A DNA stretch of 64,000 nt from Erysipelotrichaceae bacterium (GTDB lineage Bacteria; Bacillota_I; Bacilli_A; Erysipelotrichales; Erysipelotrichaceae). Under the pieces are notes generated by a model. That model did not search any database. It had not been told where the DNA came from and saw only the letters and a program-made list of their open reading frames with translations. This document shows, one piece after another, positions 24,798 through 32,986 of the stretch (within the stretch, counting starts at the first letter, position 1; every line of letters begins with the position of its first letter). The position numbers were made by a program, and so were the translations under genes. The stretch covers positions 62,001 through 126,000 of the forward strand of contig JAFULQ010000008.1 in NCBI GenBank assembly GCA_017473265.1, in the 5' to 3' direction.

Positions 24798-25448
24798 ATG
24801 AAAAAGATTTTATTATGTTTAATGTTGGTGTTGCTTGTAGGGTGTACAGGTACTACGGATGCCCAAAAATTTAAAAAAGAATATGAAGCATTAAATGGTC
24901 AAAGCAATGATGCGGGTGTATTACATAAGACGATAGAAATATCTGAAAACAATCCAATGATTTATGCTACAGATGAAGAAGTAATTACAATGCTAGAATC
25001 AGGTACAGGAATTATTTATTTTGGTTTCCCAGATTGTCCATGGTGTAGAGCTGCTTTACCCGTTTTATTAGAAGCAGCAGAAGAAGAGTTGATGACAAAG
25101 ATTTATTATTTAAACAATAAAGAACAAAGAGATACTCGAGAAGCTTTAGAAACTGGCGGAAGTGTTGTGACTAAAGATGGAACTTCAGAATATTATCGAA
25201 TTGTGAATGCCTTAGGTGAACATGCAAGTGTATATGAAGGTATGGGAGATGATAGTATTAAACGTCTATATTATCCTACTGTTGTCTTTGTTCATGAAGG
25301 TGAAATTGTTGGTGTTCAAGTATCATTAGCATCTGAAGAGGGAGTCGATCCTCGTAAAGATTTAACTAGTGAACAATGGAATGATTTAAAAACGATTTAT
25401 AAAGAATATATGAGAAAAGTTAAAGGATCATGTGATAGTTCTTGTTAG
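24798..25448 (+). CDS. Thioredoxin-like lipoprotein with CPWC active site
   Basis: 216 aa. Signal peptide with lipobox LVGC (Cys16 is the predicted lipidation site), so anchored outside the membrane. A thioredoxin fold about residues 55-200: YFGFPDCPWCRAALPVL has a CPWC redox pair, and YYPTVVFVHEGEIVGVQV carries the cis-Pro strand. It resembles bacteriocin transport accessory (Bta/PedC-type) proteins, which are disulfide oxidoreductases. A C-terminal SCDSSC adds another Cys pair. An ABC exporter follows but with its own promoter, so the link is weak. Confidence 0.8.
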   Translation: MKKILLCLMLVLLVGCTGTTDAQKFKKEYEALNGQSNDAGVLHKTIEISENNPMIYATDEEVITMLESGTGIIYFGFPDCPWCRAALPVLLEAAEEELMTKIYYLNNKEQRDTREALETGGSVVTKDGTSEYYRIVNALGEHASVYEGMGDDSIKRLYYPTVVFVHEGEIVGVQVSLASEEGVDPRKDLTSEQWNDLKTIYKEYMRKVKGSCDSSC

Positions 25449-25470
25449 AGCTATCACATTTCTTTTTTTA
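25431..25470 (+). terminator. Terminator overlapping the lipoprotein stop codon
   Basis: TGTGATAG / CTATCACA with a 12-nt loop containing the stop codon, then TTTCTTTTTTT. Confidence 0.85.
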
Positions 25471-25514
25471 TTAAAGAAGTGTATAATGTTACATGTGTAT
25501 TGTAGGTGATAAAG

Positions 25515-27239
25515 ATGATTAGAAAATTTATTAGTTATTATAAACCGCATTGGAAGTTATTTAGTATTGATATGTTTTGTTCATTACTAGTAGCTATATG
25601 TGATTTATTTTATCCAATTATTGCGAAAAATATTATTAATGATTATGTGCCAAATCAAAACATTCGTTTATTGGTGGTTTGGTCTATTGCATTGGTTGTT
25701 ATTTATATTTTAAAAGCTATTTTAAACTTTATTATTCAATATTGGGGACATATTGTGGGTGTACGCTTACAAGCAGATATGCGCCAAGATTTATTTAATA
25801 AGCTACAAAGATTACCATTTAGTTATTTTGATTCAACCAAAACAGGTACAGTTATGTCTCGTTTAGTGAATGACTTAATGGAAGTATCTGAATTAGCTCA
25901 CCATGGTCCAGAAAATGTCTTTATTTCGGGAATTATGTTAATTGGTTCATTTATCATGTTAGCGAATATCAATTTACAATTAACCATTATTGTTTTCTTA
26001 GTTGTGCCACTAATTGTTATTTTTGCCTCATTGATGCGTAACAATATGACACGTACATTTAAAAAGACTAGAGAAAAAGTAGCGGAAGTTAATGCGAATG
26101 TAGAAGCAAGTATTGCTGGTATTCGTGTTACTCGCGCTTATACATGTAATACACATGAAATTCAAAAATTCAAAAAAGTAAATGCGGATTATCAAGCAGC
26201 TCGTGCAGAATCTTATAAAGTAATGGGACAATTCCACAGTGGTATGAACTTAATGATGGATATCTTATATGTTATCGTTTTATGTGCTGGTGGTGTCTTC
26301 TTCTTTAATGGAAAAATTGATGTTGGTGAATTTACAATGTTCTTGTTATATATCAATAACTTCTTAAAACCAATTCGTAACTTAATTGCGATTTATGAAC
26401 AAATTCAAAATGGTATGACAGGATTTACGCGTTTTGATGAAATTATGAATATGGAAGAAGAGCCTGAAAAAGAAAATGCAATTGAAGTTGGTGAATTAAA
26501 AGGGAATATTACTTTTGATCATGTAAGTTTCCAATATACTTCAAATGATGATGAAGATCATCGTGTAATTAAAGATTTGTCTTTGCATATTGAACAGGGA
26601 AAAACAGTAGCCTTAGTTGGACCGAGTGGTGGAGGAAAGACAACCATTTGTCATTTGATTCCTCGATTCTATGAAGTAGATGAAGGAAGTATTTCAATTG
26701 ATGGTATAGATATTACCGATATGACTCGTTTGTCTTTACGTAAAAATATTGGTATGGTAGCGCAAGATGTTTTCTTGTTTAATGGCACTATTCGCGAAAA
26801 TATTGCCTATGGTAGATTAGATGCGACAGACGAAGAAATTATGGAAGCAGCTAAAAAAGCAAATATTCATGATTATATTATGACACTAGATGAAGGCTAT
26901 GAAACAAACGTTGGTGAACGTGGTGTTAAATTAAGCGGCGGTCAAAAACAAAGAATTTCGATTGCGAGAGTCTTCTTGAAGAATCCTGCAATTCTAATTC
27001 TAGATGAAGCAACTAGTGCTTTAGATAATGCGACAGAAATGTTGATTCAACAATCCTTGGAAAAATTAAGTGAAGGTAGAACGAGTGTAGTGGTTGCACA
27101 TAGATTATCTACAATTAAAAATGCGGATGAAATTATTGTTTTAACAAAGGATGGTATTGAAGAAAGAGGTACACATGAAGAACTATTGGCAAATAATGGC
27201 ATGTATGCGTCTTTATATCAATATCAATTTAGGGAATAG
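25515..27239 (+). CDS. ABC-type multidrug/lipid exporter (fused permease-ATPase)
   Basis: 574 aa from ATG 25515 (AGGTGAT upstream). Six-helix ABC transmembrane domain (about 1-310) then an ATPase: Walker A GPSGGGKTT, Q-loop VAQDVFLFNGTIRENIAYG, signature LSGGQKQRIS, Walker B ILILDEATSALD and the switch His in VVAHRLSTI. Half-transporter of the MsbA/LmrA/BmrA type, active as a homodimer since no partner half-gene is adjacent. Substrate unknown. TATAAT at 25482-25487 precedes it. Confidence 0.93.
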   Translation: MIRKFISYYKPHWKLFSIDMFCSLLVAICDLFYPIIAKNIINDYVPNQNIRLLVVWSIALVVIYILKAILNFIIQYWGHIVGVRLQADMRQDLFNKLQRLPFSYFDSTKTGTVMSRLVNDLMEVSELAHHGPENVFISGIMLIGSFIMLANINLQLTIIVFLVVPLIVIFASLMRNNMTRTFKKTREKVAEVNANVEASIAGIRVTRAYTCNTHEIQKFKKVNADYQAARAESYKVMGQFHSGMNLMMDILYVIVLCAGGVFFFNGKIDVGEFTMFLLYINNFLKPIRNLIAIYEQIQNGMTGFTRFDEIMNMEEEPEKENAIEVGELKGNITFDHVSFQYTSNDDEDHRVIKDLSLHIEQGKTVALVGPSGGGKTTICHLIPRFYEVDEGSISIDGIDITDMTRLSLRKNIGMVAQDVFLFNGTIRENIAYGRLDATDEEIMEAAKKANIHDYIMTLDEGYETNVGERGVKLSGGQKQRISIARVFLKNPAILILDEATSALDNATEMLIQQSLEKLSEGRTSVVVAHRLSTIKNADEIIVLTKDGIEERGTHEELLANNGMYASLYQYQFRE

Positions 27240-27241
27240 TT

Positions 27242-28042
27242 ATGATTAGAGCAGCGATATTTGATGTAGATAAAACCTTGTTATCGCATAAGGGTAGATG
27301 TATTCCACAAAGTGCGGTATATGCAATTGAAGATTTAAGAAAAGAAGATACTTTAATCATACTAGCAACCGGAAGACCGATTTATGCTTTGGATGAAGTA
27401 AAAGAAGCTGGTGTTCAATATGACTATGTAGTTGGTTGTAATGGACATTGTGTATATGTAAAAGACGAATTATTGGATGCGTCCTATTTTACCTTTGAAC
27501 AAGTAGAGAAATTAACAGAATTTTGTGTAAAACATGATTATGTATTGTTGTGGAAATATAGCGATAAAAACTATGTGTATCATGGTGTGGAAAAAATGAT
27601 TGAAATCCATGAGCGATTACAAATTAATGAGCCTTTTATCAATTGTGAAACTCGTGATAAGCATCATAGTGAATTGCCTTTTGGAGCGGTAGTATATGCT
27701 CCACAAAAAGAAGTGGATCGCTATGTTGAAGAATATGATGATTCATTGGTATTCTTTGCCTGGACAGATGATTGTTTCGATGTTTCACTAAAAGCTGTGA
27801 GCAAACTAACGGGATTAGAACAATTGTTGAAAAAGATTGATTTACAAATGGATGAGTGCATTGCTTTTGGTGATGGAGCAAATGATTTAGAAATGCTACA
27901 AAATGCGGGAATTGGAGTAGCAATGAAAGAATGTCATCCATCCTTGTTAGATGTATGTGATTATCATACAGATGATTGCTTAGAAGATGGTATTGCGAAG
28001 GGGTTATTATATTATCGGTTGATTGATGAAATTCGGAGGTAG
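27242..28042 (+). CDS. HAD-IIB (Cof-type) phosphatase, first of a tandem pair
   Basis: 266 aa. HAD superfamily with a type IIB cap: motif I FDVDKTLLSHK (nucleophile D8, general acid D10), motif II ILATGRP, motif IV AFGDGANDLEML. The residue after the second Asp is Lys (K11) where the family almost always has Gly (DxDGT), and its neighbour has Gly; this may change turn geometry or activity. Cof proteins act on sugar phosphates or flavin/thiamin intermediates. It begins 2 bases after the ABC exporter. Confidence 0.88.
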   Translation: MIRAAIFDVDKTLLSHKGRCIPQSAVYAIEDLRKEDTLIILATGRPIYALDEVKEAGVQYDYVVGCNGHCVYVKDELLDASYFTFEQVEKLTEFCVKHDYVLLWKYSDKNYVYHGVEKMIEIHERLQINEPFINCETRDKHHSELPFGAVVYAPQKEVDRYVEEYDDSLVFFAWTDDCFDVSLKAVSKLTGLEQLLKKIDLQMDECIAFGDGANDLEMLQNAGIGVAMKECHPSLLDVCDYHTDDCLEDGIAKGLLYYRLIDEIRR

Positions 28043-28044
28043 TT

Positions 28045-28830
28045 ATGATTCGTTTGGCAGTATTTGATGTAGATGGAACTTTGTATTCTCATAAAACGCA
28101 TAGTGTTCCACAAAGTGCAGTAGATGCTGTAAAGAAATTGCGTGAACAAGGTATTCAAATTGCGATAGCAAGCGGAAGACCGGTGTTTGCATTACAAAAT
28201 GTAATTGAAGCTGGAATTGAATTTGATTATGTAGTTGGCTGTAATGGTCATTGTGTATATCGCAGTACAAATGAACTATTAGGTGGAACAAGTTTCACTA
28301 AAGAAATGGTACAAGAATTTACGGATTTTTGTGTAGCGCATGATTACCCTTTAAATTGGAAATTCCCTTATGCCAACTATGTTTATAATCATATAGAAGC
28401 TTTTGAAGAAATTAGAGCAACTTTAAAAATCGAAGAAATGTATGAATGCTATCAAAGAAATCGTCATGAAGTGGAATTGCCTTTTGGTGGAGTTGCCTTT
28501 TTTACCCAAGAAGTGGCTGATGCTTATGCAAGAAAACATCCAGAGATCGTTTTTATTAAATTTGATCCAGATCAATATGACGTATCTCTTGCAAAAGCGA
28601 ATAAAGGCTCAGGTTTGGAAATCTTGTTAAAAGAAATTGATTTAACGTTTGATGAATGTATTGCTTTTGGCGATGGGGCTAATGATTACGAAATGCTTAG
28701 TAAGGCTGGTATTTCTGTAGCGATGAAAGAATGTCATCCATCTTTGTTGGATATTTGTGATTATCATACAGATGATTGTTTAGAAGATGGTATTTATAAT
28801 GCATTAAAATATTATCAATTAATCGATTAA
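28045..28830 (+). CDS. HAD-IIB (Cof-type) phosphatase, second of a tandem pair
   Basis: 261 aa, 2 bases after its paralogue (RBS GGAGG inside the latter's end). Canonical FDVDGTLYSHK, IASGRP, AFGDGANDYEML. Both proteins end with nearly the same MKECHPSLLD..CDYHTDDCLEDGI segment, so they arose by tandem duplication. Middle (cap) sequences differ, which suggests substrate change. Confidence 0.9.
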   Translation: MIRLAVFDVDGTLYSHKTHSVPQSAVDAVKKLREQGIQIAIASGRPVFALQNVIEAGIEFDYVVGCNGHCVYRSTNELLGGTSFTKEMVQEFTDFCVAHDYPLNWKFPYANYVYNHIEAFEEIRATLKIEEMYECYQRNRHEVELPFGGVAFFTQEVADAYARKHPEIVFIKFDPDQYDVSLAKANKGSGLEILLKEIDLTFDECIAFGDGANDYEMLSKAGISVAMKECHPSLLDICDYHTDDCLEDGIYNALKYYQLID

Positions 28831-28831
28831 G

Positions 28832-28862
28832 AAAGAAACGTTGTGTTTCTTTTTTCTTTTTA
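28832..28862 (+). terminator. Terminator after the HAD pair
   Basis: AAAGAAAC GTTGT GTTTCTTT then TTTCTTTTT. Confidence 0.85.
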
Positions 28863-28911
28863 ATGATACAATAAAACTAACAAATAACATAAAAATAAAG
28901 GAGGAATGATT

Positions 28912-29844
28912 ATGTTACATGAAGTGAGTTTTTTATCATACAATAAGCGAGATTATGTGCAAGGTTGGATTTATGTGCCTGCATGTCAACCAAAGGGTAT
29001 TGTTCAATTAGTGCATGGTTTTGGAGAACATTCTAGAAGATATTTGCATATGATTTGTGCATTTATGGAAGCTGGATATATTGTAGCTGCTGATGATCAT
29101 GTGGGACACGGAAAAACAGCTGTAGTCAATAATACTTGGGGCAACTGGGGTCATGAAGGTTGCCAAACAATGGTTGAAGATGAACACACATTAAAAGGTG
29201 TAGTACAAGAAAAATATCCAAATTTACCATATTTTATGTTTGGTCATAGTATGGGTTCTATTATTGCTAGACAATTTATTGCGAAGTATGGTGAAGAATT
29301 AGCTGGTGTTATCATTTGTGGTACAGTTGGTCCTGATGCCGTTCCTTGTAAAGCGGGTATTGAAATGTTAAGACCATTAGTTGAAGCCGGAAAAGGTGAT
29401 GAAGCAGATCCTGCAGCATTGGGTAATTTATTAGGTGGATTGTTTGCTAGAATTAAAGAAGTGAAACTTGGTAATGAATGGATTTGTCATGATCCATATG
29501 TACAATTAGACCATGCGCAAGATCCATTTGATGCTTTCACAAAACCAACTTGTAATGAAGCGTTATTACAATTCATCGAAATGATTGAAGATGTAAAAGG
29601 TGTAGAATGGGCAAGTAAAGTTCCTGTGGCATTGCCAATTTATAATATTGCTGGTGATGAAGATCCATGTGGTTCTTATGGTGAAGGTGTGAAGTTAGTT
29701 TCTAGTTGGTTAGAAGAAACTGGACATAATGTTAAGACAAAATTATATGAAGGATATCGTCATGAAATTCATAATTATGCGGACTTAAAGTGTGAAGTTG
29801 AAGCAGGAATTGTGGCATTTTTAGATGGTGTTTTAGAAGTATAA
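28912..29844 (+). CDS. Alpha/beta hydrolase, monoacylglycerol-lipase/lysophospholipase-like
   Basis: 310 aa from ATG 28912 (AAGGAGG 8 bases upstream; ATG 28906 is too close to it). Hydrolase_4 type: QLVHGFGEHSRRY oxyanion region, nucleophile elbow FGHSMGSIIAR, acid Asp in NIAGDEDPCG and final His in GYRHEIHN. It is expected to hydrolyse acyl esters of glycerol or lysophospholipids in the cytoplasm; no signal peptide. Last gene of the block inserted before rplK. Confidence 0.9.
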   Translation: MLHEVSFLSYNKRDYVQGWIYVPACQPKGIVQLVHGFGEHSRRYLHMICAFMEAGYIVAADDHVGHGKTAVVNNTWGNWGHEGCQTMVEDEHTLKGVVQEKYPNLPYFMFGHSMGSIIARQFIAKYGEELAGVIICGTVGPDAVPCKAGIEMLRPLVEAGKGDEADPAALGNLLGGLFARIKEVKLGNEWICHDPYVQLDHAQDPFDAFTKPTCNEALLQFIEMIEDVKGVEWASKVPVALPIYNIAGDEDPCGSYGEGVKLVSSWLEETGHNVKTKLYEGYRHEIHNYADLKCEVEAGIVAFLDGVLEV

Positions 29845-29883
29845 AAAATATTAAAAAAACCTTTAAAAATCGATAGAAAATTG

Positions 29884-29912
29884 TTGACAATCATACTATA
29901 AAAACGTATACT
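29884..29912 (+). promoter_or_regulatory. Promoter of the rplK-rplA operon
   Basis: TTGACA (29884-29889), exact 17-bp spacer, TATACT (29907-29912), preceded by A/T-tracts that could act as an UP element. The TTGTTGACA and TATACTAA contexts are shared with the rpsL promoter. Confidence 0.9.
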
Positions 29913-29915
29913 AAA

Positions 29916-29944
29916 CGTGCTACGCGAATCGTAGTGCGTTTTTT
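29916..29944 (+). promoter_or_regulatory. Attenuator-like hairpin at the 5-prime end of the rplKA leader
   Basis: CGTGCTACG, loop CGAAT, CGTAGTGCG (9 pairs, two G-U) followed by TTTTTT, starting at or before the expected transcription start. It looks like an intrinsic terminator but sits within the first 25 nt of RNA. A second weaker stem TGTGG / CCACA (29947-29981) lies between it and the rplK start and may be part of an L1/L11 autoregulatory site. Function inferred. Confidence 0.55.
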
Positions 29945-30011
29945 AGTGTGGGAGGGAGTATTACACGCCTGTAGAACCACAACTATAAAGAACCAACATA
30001 GGAGGGAAATT

Positions 30012-30434
30012 ATGGCAAAAAAAGGTAAGAAAATTACTAAGGTTTGTAAGTTACAGTTCAATGCTGGACAAGCAAAACCAGGACCAGCGTTAGCTTCTGC
30101 TGGTATCAACATGCCTCAATTCTGTACAGCATTCAACGATGCTACTAAAGACAGAATGGGCGATATCGTTCCTGTAATCATTACAGCATACGAAGACAAA
30201 TCATTCGAATTTGTATTAAAAACAACTCCTGCAAGTGTTATGTTAAAGAAAGCTGCTGGTATCAAAACAGCTGCATCTAACTCAAAACAAACAGCAGGTA
30301 AAATCACTAAAGCACAATTACGTGAAATTGCAGAATACAAGATGCCTGACTTGAATGCAAATGATATCGAAGGTGCTATGAACATTATTGCGGGTACAGC
30401 TCGTAATATGGGTATTGAGATCGTAGGGGAGTAG
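30012..30434 (+). CDS. rplK: 50S ribosomal protein L11
   Basis: 140 aa. [29 protein letters not shown] region binds the GTPase-associated centre of 23S rRNA; C-terminal [25 protein letters not shown] contacts rRNA helices 43/44. Target of thiopeptides and needed for RelA stimulation. RBS TAGGAGGG. Confidence 0.98.
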   Translation: MAKKGKKITKVCKLQFNAGQAKPGPALASAGINMPQFCTAFNDATKDRMGDIVPVIITAYEDKSFEFVLKTTPASVMLKKAAGIKTAASNSKQTAGKITKAQLREIAEYKMPDLNANDIEGAMNIIAGTARNMGIEIVGE

Positions 30435-30440
30435 TAGTAT

Positions 30441-31124
30441 ATGGCAAAACATGGTAAGAAATATGTAGAAGCTGCGAAACTTGTTGATCGCAGTGTAAAT
30501 TATGAATTAAATGAAGCAATCGCTTTAGTTAGAAAAACAAGCTATGCTAAATTTGATGCTTCAGTTGAAGTTTGTTTCCGTTTAAATGTAGACCCACGTC
30601 ATGCTGACCAACAAATCCGTGGTGCTATGGTATTACCAAACGGTACAGGTCGTTCACAAAGAGTATTAGTTATCACTCAAGGCGCAAAAGAAGCTGAAGC
30701 TAAGGCAGCTGGTGCTGATTTTGTAGGTGGTAAAGAAGTATTAGAAGATATCAAAAAAGGTTGGTTTGAATTTGATATCATCGTTGCAACTCCAGATATG
30801 ATGGGTGAATTAGGAAAATTAGGTCGTATCTTAGGTCCTAAAGGTTTAATGCCAAACCCAAAAACTGGTACAGTAACAATGGATGTTGCTAAAGCTGTAA
30901 ACGAAATCAAGAAAGGTAAAGTTGAATACCGTGTTGATAAAGAAGGAAATATCAACTGCTTAATCGGTAAATTATCTTTCACTGATGAAGCATTAGCAGA
31001 AAACTTCAAAGCTCTATATGATGTAATCTTAAGAGCTCGTCCAGCAGCTGTTAAAGGCGCTTACATGAAGAACGTTGTATTAACAAGTACAATGGGTCCT
31101 GGTGTAAGAGTTGCTCACGACTAG
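30441..31124 (+). CDS. rplA: 50S ribosomal protein L1
   Basis: 227 aa. L1 stalk protein; [18 protein letters not shown] and the [14 protein letters not shown] segments are intact. L1 commonly represses its own operon by binding the leader. It follows rplK by 6 bases. Confidence 0.98.
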   Translation: MAKHGKKYVEAAKLVDRSVNYELNEAIALVRKTSYAKFDASVEVCFRLNVDPRHADQQIRGAMVLPNGTGRSQRVLVITQGAKEAEAKAAGADFVGGKEVLEDIKKGWFEFDIIVATPDMMGELGKLGRILGPKGLMPNPKTGTVTMDVAKAVNEIKKGKVEYRVDKEGNINCLIGKLSFTDEALAENFKALYDVILRARPAAVKGAYMKNVVLTSTMGPGVRVAHD

Positions 31125-31127
31125 TTG

Positions 31128-31155
31128 TTGACAATTTATAAAATCTAGTTATTAT
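31128..31155 (+). promoter_or_regulatory. Promoter of rplJ-rplL
   Basis: TTGACA (31128-31133) begins 3 bases after the rplA stop; 16-bp spacer, TATTAT (31150-31155). Confidence 0.8.
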
Positions 31156-31159
31156 TAAA

Positions 31160-31278
31160 GATGTTATCAATATACCATAGACAGTAACGGCGTATGTGCT
31201 TAATCATGTTACCGAGGTAGATATAGTTTTAACAAAAACTTTTCAACTCGTGTCTATTGTATGGTCACGAGTTTTTTT
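31160..31278 (+). promoter_or_regulatory. L10 leader with attenuator upstream of rplJ
   Basis: A roughly 160-nt untranslated leader between rplA and rplJ. It contains a GTAACGGC ... GTTACCGAGG region typical of L10(L12)4 binding sites, and then a terminator AACTCGTG / CACGAGTT (31245-31273) with a T-run to 31278. In Firmicutes excess L10-L12 complex binds such a leader and lets the terminator form. Position and layout support this; the L10-binding fold was not computed. Confidence 0.75.
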
Positions 31279-31320
31279 AGGTATATTGTTGAACATATAG
31301 ATCAACAGGAGGTGTAAAAA

Positions 31321-31812
31321 ATGAACCAAGCGGTACTTGAGCAAAAGAAACAGTTAGTTGAAGAAATTGCTAATAAAATGCAAAACTCTGCTTCTACTGT
31401 TGTTTGTGAATATCGTGGCTTGACAGTAAGTGAAGTTACTGAATTGCGTCGTGCATTACGTGCTGAAGGTGTTGAATTCATCGTTTATAAGAATTCAATG
31501 GTTCAACGTGCTGCTGAACAATTAGGTCACAATGACTTATTGTCTAGTTTAACAGGACCAAATGCTATTGCTTTCTCAAGCGATGCAGTTGCTCCATCTC
31601 GTGTTTTAGCAAATTTCGCTAAGAAACATGAAAAATTAGTATTAAAAGCTGGTGTAGTTGAAGGTAAAGTTGTAGGAAACGACACTATCCAAGAATTAGC
31701 ATCATTACCAAATAAAGAAGGTATGATCTCAATGTTCTTAGGATGCTTACAAGCGCCAGTACGTTCATTCGCATGTGCATTAAAAGCAGTTGCGGATGCT
31801 AAAGCTGAATAA
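31321..31812 (+). CDS. rplJ: 50S ribosomal protein L10
   Basis: 163 aa. Base of the L7/L12 stalk: VCEYRGLTVSEVTELRRALRA and the long C-terminal helix that carries L12 dimers. RBS AGGAGGTG. Preceded by its own leader. Confidence 0.97.
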   Translation: MNQAVLEQKKQLVEEIANKMQNSASTVVCEYRGLTVSEVTELRRALRAEGVEFIVYKNSMVQRAAEQLGHNDLLSSLTGPNAIAFSSDAVAPSRVLANFAKKHEKLVLKAGVVEGKVVGNDTIQELASLPNKEGMISMFLGCLQAPVRSFACALKAVADAKAE

Positions 31813-31841
31813 TTAAGTAAAAATTACGGAGGAAAATTAAA

Positions 31842-32210
31842 ATGGCAAAAATTACATGTGAAGAAATCTTAGCTTTCTTAGAAGAAGCTACAATCTTAGA
31901 AATCAATGAAGTTGTAAAAGCTATCGAAGAAAAATTCGGTGTTACAGCTGCTGCTCCTGTTGCAGTTGCTGCTGCTGCTGAAGTTGTTGACGCTGGTCCA
32001 ACTGAAGTAAGCGTAATCTTAAAAGACTTCGGTGCATCAAAAGTTGGTGTTATCAAAGTTGTTCGTGAAATCACAGGTTTAGGATTAGTTGATGCTAAGA
32101 ACTTAGTAGACAAAGTTCCATCAACAATCAAAGAAAACATCAAACCAGAAGAAGCTGAAGAAATCAAAGAAAAATTAACAGCAGCTGGTGCTCTTGTTGA
32201 AATCAAGTAA
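31842..32210 (+). CDS. rplL: 50S ribosomal protein L7/L12
   Basis: 122 aa. N-terminal dimerisation helix, alanine-rich hinge (VAVAAAAEV, about 44-52) and the C-terminal factor-binding domain ([27 protein letters not shown]). RBS GGAGG. Confidence 0.98.
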   Translation: MAKITCEEILAFLEEATILEINEVVKAIEEKFGVTAAAPVAVAAAAEVVDAGPTEVSVILKDFGASKVGVIKVVREITGLGLVDAKNLVDKVPSTIKENIKPEEAEEIKEKLTAAGALVEIK

Positions 32211-32232
32211 TTGATTAAAAGTATGTTATAGC

Positions 32233-32256
32233 AAGCCGATTTGACCATCGGCTTTT
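32233..32256 (+). terminator. Terminator after rplL
   Basis: AAGCCGAT TTGACC ATCGGCTT followed by a short TTTT inside an outer AGCAA/TTGCT stem. The weak U-run may allow partial readthrough into the methyltransferase gene. Confidence 0.7.
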
Positions 32257-32280
32257 GCTGTCTAAAAAAGGATGATGTAA

Positions 32281-32874
32281 ATGAGTCATTATTTCATCAA
32301 TGATAAGAATTTAGCAGAAAACCGAAAGGAAATTTCTTTTCGGTTTTTAGCACGTTCTTTCACATTTATTAGTGATGATGGAGTATTTAGTAAAGATGAA
32401 TTAGATGGTGGTACTCGTATTTTGCTTGAAACGATTTTAGAAAATACGTTACAAACAAAAGTGTTGGATATGGGGTGTGGATATGGTCCGGTTGGAGTAT
32501 TGTTAAAAACATTTCAACCGCATATTGAAGTTACTATGTTGGATGTAAATGAGCGAGCTGTCAATTTATCGAAGTTGAATGTGCAACGTCATAACATGGA
32601 TCATCGAGTGTTGTGTTCAGATGTGTATTCAGCTGTTGAAAATGAAATGTTTGATGAGATTATTACCAATCCTCCTATACGTGCTGGAAAGGTAGTAATT
32701 TATAAAATTTTTAGAGAAGCCTATATGCATTTAAATGAGGGTGGCCGCTTGTGGGTGGTTATTCGTAAGAATCATGGTGCGAAGAGTGCAATCAATGAAA
32801 TCCAATCAATTTTTGGAAACTGTGAGGTTTTACATAAAGAAAAAGGATTTTATGTGCTAATGGCGCAAAAATAG
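32281..32874 (+). CDS. Class I methyltransferase, RsmC-like (YbxB position)
   Basis: 197 aa. SAM-binding motif VLDMGCGYGPVGVLLK (about 61-76) and the catalytic NPPIRAG (about 137-143) define the RsmC/RlmG group that methylates N2 of guanines in rRNA. It has only the catalytic domain and occupies the same place as ybxB between rplL and rpoB in Bacillus. The start ATG follows GGATGATG spacing. Confidence 0.9.
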   Translation: MSHYFINDKNLAENRKEISFRFLARSFTFISDDGVFSKDELDGGTRILLETILENTLQTKVLDMGCGYGPVGVLLKTFQPHIEVTMLDVNERAVNLSKLNVQRHNMDHRVLCSDVYSAVENEMFDEIITNPPIRAGKVVIYKIFREAYMHLNEGGRLWVVIRKNHGAKSAINEIQSIFGNCEVLHKEKGFYVLMAQK

Positions 32875-32875
32875 A

Positions 32876-32904
32876 TTGACATATTGCCAGAAGATTGTTA
32901 ACAT
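32876..32904 (+). promoter_or_regulatory. Promoter of rpoBC
   Basis: TTGACA (32876-32881), 17-bp spacer, TAACAT (32899-32904). It begins next to the stop codon of the preceding gene. The leader contains a hairpin ATGGGGGAAT / ATTTCCCAT (32933-32969) just before the rpoB ribosome site. Confidence 0.7.
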
Positions 32905-32986
32905 ATTAAATTGCATAAATATAGAATTTAAAATGGGGGAATTGCTCCTTTTATTGCGTGATTTCCCATAAGAAAGGATGGCGTAC

